Positions 24,231-27,983 of a stretch of DNA of 27,983 nt are shown here, in pieces. The stretch is taken from contig JAZKYY010000012.1 in assembly GCA_045612365.1 (NCBI GenBank), positions 1-27,983 of the forward strand, in the 5' to 3' direction. This DNA comes from RGIG9608 sp045612365 (GTDB lineage: Bacteria > Bacteroidota > Bacteroidia > Bacteroidales > Paludibacteraceae). Each line of letters opens with the position of its first letter. Within the stretch, counting starts at the first letter, position 1. The notes beneath the pieces were generated by a model. The model was not told the origin of the DNA. It ran no database searches and worked only from the letters and a program-made list of their open reading frames with translations. A program made the translations under genes and the position numbers.

Positions 24231-26429
24231 TTACCCTCGTTCTACTTGCATCACACCTTTGATTTTTCTCACTTTTTTTATCAAAAGTTCTAAGGTATTC
24301 AAATTGCTGATGGTAATAGATATAGAGCCCTGAAAAAGGCCATCATTAGAATCGATAGAAATGGAGCGCATATGCACATTGCTTTCCTTTGAAATTACCG
24401 ACGTGATGTTTGTAACAATACCAATATCGTCATGTCCAACAATGCGAAGCGTGATGGGGAATTGTCCTTTCTCGCTACTACCCGACCAACGTGCTTCAAC
24501 AATGCGATAGCCAAAACGAGAAATCATTTGTGGCGCATTCGGACAATTTTTTCTATGGATTTTGATTTTTCCGTTTATAGTTACAAAACCAAAAACATCA
24601 TCGCCATAAATGGGGTTACAACACTTTGCAAACGAATAATTTACATTCTGCAGATTTTGGTCAATAACCAAAACATCATCCAACGAGGAAGAAGTAATTT
24701 TCTCCAATTCCGTCTGGTGTGAATAATTTTCGGCACTACGCAACTCCAAACTTTCTCGCTGAATAGGAGCTGATAAGGCACTGCGAACTTCTTGCAAATC
24801 AATAACTTCATTATTTATCGACTGATAAAAAGAAGTTATGGTTTTGTAACCCATTCTTTTTGCCAAACGCGCAACATCTGCCTCACTATAATCTATCTTC
24901 CAGTTTTTCAACCGACGAAGCAAAGTCTCTTTTCCATCCTCTGCTTCTTTATATTCAATCTCCTTAAGTGTCTGTTTTATGCGATTTTTTGCTTTGGATG
25001 TAGCCACAACGTTTAGCCAATCCACCTTAGGTTTTTGTTGAGAAGCCGTAAGAATTTCTACCTGATCTCCGTTACGCAATACATATCGCAACTGAACATG
25101 TTTTCCATTTACAACTCCACCAACGCACCTATTTCCAATGTTCGAGTGAATATGATAAGCAAAGTCGAGCAATGTTGCTCCTTTTTTTAGACGCTGCAAA
25201 TCACCTTTTGGGGTAAAAACAAAAACCTCTTCATCATACAAGTTCAACTTGAAGTTTTCCATGTAATCGATGGCATTGAGGTCCGAATTTTCAAGAATCT
25301 CACGAATATTCTTCAACCATTCGTCCATTCCTTGTTCACCCTTTATTCCCTTGTATTTCCAATGTGCAGCAAGACCTTTTTCTGCAATTTCATCCATCCG
25401 ACGAGTCCGAATTTGCACCTCTACCCAACGACCATTTGGCCCCATCACGGTAATATGAAGCGATTCATAACCATTAGCCTTGGGCATCGAAAGCCAATCT
25501 CTAAGTCGCTTGGGGTTGGGCGGATACATATCTGTCACAATAGAATAAACCTGCCAACATTCCGCTTTTTCTTTTTCCATTGGGCAATCTAAAATTATAC
25601 GAATTGCAAAAAGGTCATAAATATTTTCAAAAGCGGTGTTTTGCTTTTTGATTTTATTCCAAATGGAGTGTATCGACTTGGTTCTTCCTTTAATTTCAAA
25701 ATTGAATCCAGATGCTTGCAACTTTTTCTTTACAGGTTCAATAAACTCTACGATGTACTTATCTCGAGAGCGCTTTGTTTCATTCAGTTTATTGGCGATG
25801 TCTTTATACGTATCACGCGCTGTAAATTTCAAAGAAAGGTCTTCAAGTTCCGTTTTTATAGAATAAAGTCCTATTCGATGCGCCAAAGGAGCATACAGAT
25901 AAGAAACCTCATAAGCAATCTTTTCTTGTTGCTCTTTAGGATAAAGTGCTAGCGAGCGCATGGCATCCAACTTTTCTGCCAAAACAATGAGAATCACCTG
26001 CAAATTTTCGGCAAAAGAAAGCAACAATTTTCTAAAATTTTCCGATTCTACTGCAGCATTTCTACTATACAACTCATGCACCTTATTCAGCCCAACCACA
26101 ATCTGCTGTACACTCTCTCCAAACCTGCTCCCCACCTCTTCCAAAGTCAAGCACCCTGTTTCTACCGAACGATATAGAAGAGTTCCTATCACGGCCGCCT
26201 TACCAAGTCCAATCTCTTTTTGCAACACAACAATAGTGCGCAGTAGCGGAAATATAGGATGTTCGTAGTAGTTTTCGGCAGACAACTTTTCTACGCAACG
26301 CTCAATGATGCATTGAAGCTCCTTGCGCTCATTTCTTGTCACCAATCCTCCCGACAACGAAAAAACAACTCGATAGAGTTTTTTCAACTCCAACAAGTTG
26401 TTTTCATCAAAAGTATTTAGCGATTTCAT
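24231..26429 (-). CDS. RelA/SpoT-family (p)ppGpp synthetase with degenerate hydrolase domain
   Basis: This 732-aa long RSH protein has the usual order: HD hydrolase-like (about 30-200), synthetase (about 240-360), TGS (about 400-460, VFTPKGD, DFAYHIHSNIG), a Cys-rich region (AKCCNPIYGDD) and a C-terminal ACT domain. The synthetase core looks intact (GRTKSIHSIWNKI, YDLFAIRII, MPKANGYESLH, VEVQIRT). The hydrolase site is not: the HD pair of the metal site is Tyr86-Arg87 (LLYRSVETG), the following catalytic Glu-Asp is Glu-Thr, and the distal LADRLHN is LAEKLDA. Only His57 of the four metal ligands remains. I infer a RelA-like, synthesis-only enzyme, with a second RSH expected elsewhere. It is 56 bases after panB. 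Confidence 0.93.
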   Translation of the reverse strand: MKSLNTFDENNLLELKKLYRVVFSLSGGLVTRNERKELQCIIERCVEKLSAENYYEHPIFPLLRTIVVLQKEIGLGKAAVIGTLLYRSVETGCLTLEEVGSRFGESVQQIVVGLNKVHELYSRNAAVESENFRKLLLSFAENLQVILIVLAEKLDAMRSLALYPKEQQEKIAYEVSYLYAPLAHRIGLYSIKTELEDLSLKFTARDTYKDIANKLNETKRSRDKYIVEFIEPVKKKLQASGFNFEIKGRTKSIHSIWNKIKKQNTAFENIYDLFAIRIILDCPMEKEKAECWQVYSIVTDMYPPNPKRLRDWLSMPKANGYESLHITVMGPNGRWVEVQIRTRRMDEIAEKGLAAHWKYKGIKGEQGMDEWLKNIREILENSDLNAIDYMENFKLNLYDEEVFVFTPKGDLQRLKKGATLLDFAYHIHSNIGNRCVGGVVNGKHVQLRYVLRNGDQVEILTASQQKPKVDWLNVVATSKAKNRIKQTLKEIEYKEAEDGKETLLRRLKNWKIDYSEADVARLAKRMGYKTITSFYQSINNEVIDLQEVRSALSAPIQRESLELRSAENYSHQTELEKITSSSLDDVLVIDQNLQNVNYSFAKCCNPIYGDDVFGFVTINGKIKIHRKNCPNAPQMISRFGYRIVEARWSGSSEKGQFPITLRIVGHDDIGIVTNITSVISKESNVHMRSISIDSNDGLFQGSISITISNLNTLELLIKKVRKIKGVMQVERG

Positions 26430-26485
26430 ACTTTACCCGCAAAAAAAGTATTTTTATTCTTCTCTTGTTTAGAACAAACAGAACT

Positions 26486-27307
26486 CTAATACTGCTCTTG
26501 TTCGTTAGGAAAGTCGCACGACTTTACATCTGCAATGTAGTTCTTCACCGCATCGGTTATCACACCATTCAAGTCGGCATAGCGACGAAGAAAACGTGGA
26601 GAAAAACCATTGGTCATACCCAACATATCGTTGCAGACCAACACTTGTCCGTCCACACCACCTCCTGCTCCAATTCCTATTACAGGAATCTTCAATTCTT
26701 GTGCCACACGAGTGGCAAGCGAAGCAGGGATTTTTTCCAACACCAAAGCAAAACATCCTGCATCCTCCAAAGCATGAGCATCGCTGATGAGTTTTTCTGC
26801 CTCAGCATCTTGTTTTGCTCGCACCGTATAGGTACCATATTTATTAATCGACTGCGGCATCAGTCCTAAGTGCCCCATAATAGGAATTCCGGCATCGAGA
26901 ATGCGACGCACCGCATCGAGAATTTCTACTCCACCCTCAAGCTTTAACGCATCGGCATGCGTAATTTTCATTATTTTAATGGCATTTTGCACTGCCTCTA
27001 TCTCTCCTGCCTGATATGTTCCAAATGGCATATCCACCACCACCAACGCACGTTTTACGGCCTTGACCACCGACTTTCCGTGATAAATCATCTGATCAAG
27101 CGTAATGGGCAACGTGGTAAGGTTGCCTGCCATTACATTGGAAGCCGAGTCGCCAACCAAAATAACATCCATCCCGGCCGCATCCACCATGCTTGCCATA
27201 GTGTAGTCGTACGATGTAAGCATACTTATTTTTTCGCCTCGCTGTTTCATCTCGAACAACCGATGCGTGGTAACTTTCCTATTATCCTCTTTCTGATGTA
27301 CCGACAT
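26486..27307 (-). CDS. panB: PanB, ketopantoate hydroxymethyltransferase
   Basis: PanB (EC 2.1.2.11) transfers a hydroxymethyl group from methylene-THF to alpha-ketoisovalerate, the first step of pantothenate synthesis. The 273-aa TIM-barrel protein has the usual length and motifs: MLTSYDYTMASMVDAAGMD, VGDSASNVMAGN (metal-binding Asp), KLEGGVE, MGHLGLMPQS and VIGIGAGGGVDGQVLV. The N-terminus carries about 10 extra polar residues compared with E. coli. panC and panD are not adjacent. It is likely transcribed with the RSH gene 56 bases downstream. Confidence 0.97.
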   Translation of the reverse strand: MSVHQKEDNRKVTTHRLFEMKQRGEKISMLTSYDYTMASMVDAAGMDVILVGDSASNVMAGNLTTLPITLDQMIYHGKSVVKAVKRALVVVDMPFGTYQAGEIEAVQNAIKIMKITHADALKLEGGVEILDAVRRILDAGIPIMGHLGLMPQSINKYGTYTVRAKQDAEAEKLISDAHALEDAGCFALVLEKIPASLATRVAQELKIPVIGIGAGGGVDGQVLVCNDMLGMTNGFSPRFLRRYADLNGVITDAVKNYIADVKSCDFPNEQEQY

Positions 27308-27351
27308 ATTTTTTCTTTTGCTTAAAAAAAATAAAATAGAAATAACTCCCG

Positions 27352-27359
27352 CAAAGGTA
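27352..27359 (-). promoter_or_regulatory. Putative -7 element of panB
   Basis: Minus-strand TACCTTTG, 44 bases before the panB ATG, is the same octamer as at glyS and rpsP. No clear -33 TTTG at 19-21 bases. Confidence 0.45.
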
Positions 27360-27406
27360 AAAAATAATCGGCACAGAAGAGTCCGATTCCTATATTTAAT
27401 AAAACA

Positions 27407-27439
27407 ATGTAGAGACGCTCTTTAGGAGCGTCCCTACAT
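27407..27439. repeat. Imperfect inverted repeat (14-bp arms, one mismatch)
   Basis: ATGTAGAGACGCTC and GAGCGTCCCTACAT flank the loop TTTAG. Repeats of this GTAG-GACGC type occur scattered in intergenic DNA of various bacteria. It is the first of four hairpin units in the 364-base region between panB and the FISUMP gene. Confidence 0.85.
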
Positions 27440-27450
27440 CATTTCCCACT

Positions 27451-27472
27451 CTCCCCCTGAAGACAGGGAGGG
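27451..27472. repeat. GC-rich inverted repeat
   Basis: CTCCCCCTG and CAGGGAGGGG form a hairpin with loop AAGA and one mismatch. It is far richer in G and C than the surrounding genome. Confidence 0.7.
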
Positions 27473-27509
27473 GGTGTGAGGCATTACGTTTCTCTCTACA
27501 TACCCCTCA

Positions 27510-27544
27510 GCCCTTGCGGGCAGCTCCTCTAACTCTAAGGGAGC
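27510..27544. repeat. Two adjacent small inverted repeats
   Basis: GCCC-TTGC-GGGC (27510-27521) is followed by GCTCC (27523-27527) and GGAGC (27540-27544). On the minus strand this reads as a GGAGC/GCTCC stem then a GC-rich stem, resembling dispersed intergenic repeats seen in gut and oral Bacteroidetes (recalled, not searched). Confidence 0.6.
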
Positions 27545-27574
27545 ATTCTTTTTTTATTTTTTCTGCCCCGGCGG

Positions 27575-27639
27575 AAAATGTGCGGTGTGGCTCCTTGGTG
27601 TGCATCTGCGGATGCACGAGAGCCACCCTCACACATTTT
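27575..27639. repeat. Large imperfect hairpin just downstream of the FISUMP gene
   Basis: Three nested stems are visible: AAAATGTG (27575-27582) with CACATTTT (27632-27639), GTGGCTC (27587-27593) with GAGCCAC (27620-27626), and GTGCATC (27600-27606) with GATGCAC (27611-27617), loop TGCG. It starts 32 bases after the FISUMP stop codon. It could be a dispersed repeat, a terminator, or a cruciform connected with variation of that gene. Confidence 0.85.
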
Positions 27640-27671
27640 CTCTGCCCGTGAGGGGGACAAGGGTAAGATTC

Positions 27672-27983
27672 TTAATGCGAAAACACGCCACGCACGGATA
27701 GCCCATAGCCGCGGCGGTAGCTGCTCCAATACACGTCGTCCGAATAGCAGTAGAGGTAGTAGGCGTAGTTCGAATTGTCCGTATTGAGCGAACTCGACCA
27801 ATAGTAGCCGTACGACCCTGCGTAGTACAAATCACTAATGTTGCGATAGCCAGTAGCAGGAAGGAAGATAGAGTTTCCGTTAGGGCCTTCTACATTATAG
27901 CCATTAACGCCATTCAAAGTAGTCCATGTCCAAGTACATTCAGTTCGTAATTCATCTTGTTCGGCTTTGGTCGGCATTCGCCA
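27672..27983 (-). CDS. FISUMP-domain protein, C-terminal end (cut by window edge)
   Basis: The frame is open at the right edge and ends at TAA (27672-27674); 103 residues are visible. They match the end of the Fibrobacter succinogenes major paralogous domain, a C-type-lectin-like surface domain: W-R-MPTKAEQDEL, CTWTWTTLNGVNGYNVEGPNG, NSIFLPATGYR, GSYGYYWSSSL, and a final GLSVRGV. In a relative this domain is a common target of diversity-generating retroelements. The last 50 codons are rich in Tyr, Asn, Asp and Ser, mostly as NNC codons, unlike the A/T-ending codons of the neighbours. An internal ATG at 27977 is not the true start. The upstream part, probably with signal peptide, lies outside. 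Confidence 0.8.
   Translation of the reverse strand, partial: WRMPTKAEQDELRTECTWTWTTLNGVNGYNVEGPNGNSIFLPATGYRNISDLYYAGSYGYYWSSSLNTDNSNYAYYLYCYSDDVYWSSYRRGYGLSVRGVFSH

Noticed and set aside
27535..27801. Arg/Leu-rich open frame of 88 codons overlapping the FISUMP end
   Set aside because: Runs across the hairpin region and the FISUMP gene in another frame; GC-rich DNA simply has fewer stops.
1..27983. CRISPR array, insertion sequence or reverse transcriptase
   Set aside because: No regularly spaced repeats, transposase or RT motifs (such as YADD in context) are seen in any frame.

Overview
This window is a core-genome stretch of a low-GC member of the Bacteroidetes, most likely order Bacteroidales. 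Four things point there. The rplM-rpsI-rpsB-tsf order is typical, as are the long Ala/Glu/Lys-rich tails on S16 and S2. Promoter-like sites match the Bacteroidetes form TTTG-N19-TAnnTTTG rather than sigma-70 boxes. There are few Shine-Dalgarno sequences, and both a DUF3078 barrel protein and a FISUMP-type protein are present.

Layout: (1) 1-1747, minus strand: the N-terminal part of a secreted GH85-like endo-beta-N-acetylglucosaminidase, cut by the window edge, and mazG. (2) 1836-6240, plus strand: a tight six-gene run of hisA, hisIE, a small exported unknown, a stand-alone homocysteine-methyltransferase module of MetH, miaA and ruvC, closed by a bidirectional terminator. (3) 6287-9027, minus: rplM-rpsI-rpsB-tsf with a good promoter and a leader of about 130 nt. 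(4) 9218-15326, minus: glyS, an NadR-type kinase, cysE, an RlmL-like methyltransferase, a GHL10/DigH-like glycosidase and rlmH, with short gaps or overlaps throughout. (5) 15466-15633, plus: a CAT-anticodon tRNA with its own promoter and terminator. (6) 15806-27307, minus: hflX, a DUF3078 protein, a GNAT-like protein, rpsP, purL, a RelA/SpoT homologue and panB. (7) 27400-27983: a GC-rich cluster of imperfect inverted repeats, then the C-terminal end of a FISUMP-domain gene cut by the right edge.

Most genes are housekeeping: translation (r-proteins, EF-Ts, GlyRS, tRNA, rRNA/tRNA modification), nucleotide and NAD handling (MazG, PurL, NadR-type kinase), amino-acid and cofactor synthesis (His, Cys, Met, pantothenate) and stress signalling (RSH, HflX).

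The least ordinary signals are these. The FISUMP tail looks like a variable region of a diversity-generating retroelement and has a large hairpin just past its stop codon; no reverse transcriptase is in view. A perfect 23-bp inverted repeat lies directly behind the GNAT gene. MetH is reduced to its first module. The RSH protein has lost most of its hydrolase metal ligands. The his cluster lacks hisF. No complete undescribed system is visible; the right edge is the best place to look further.
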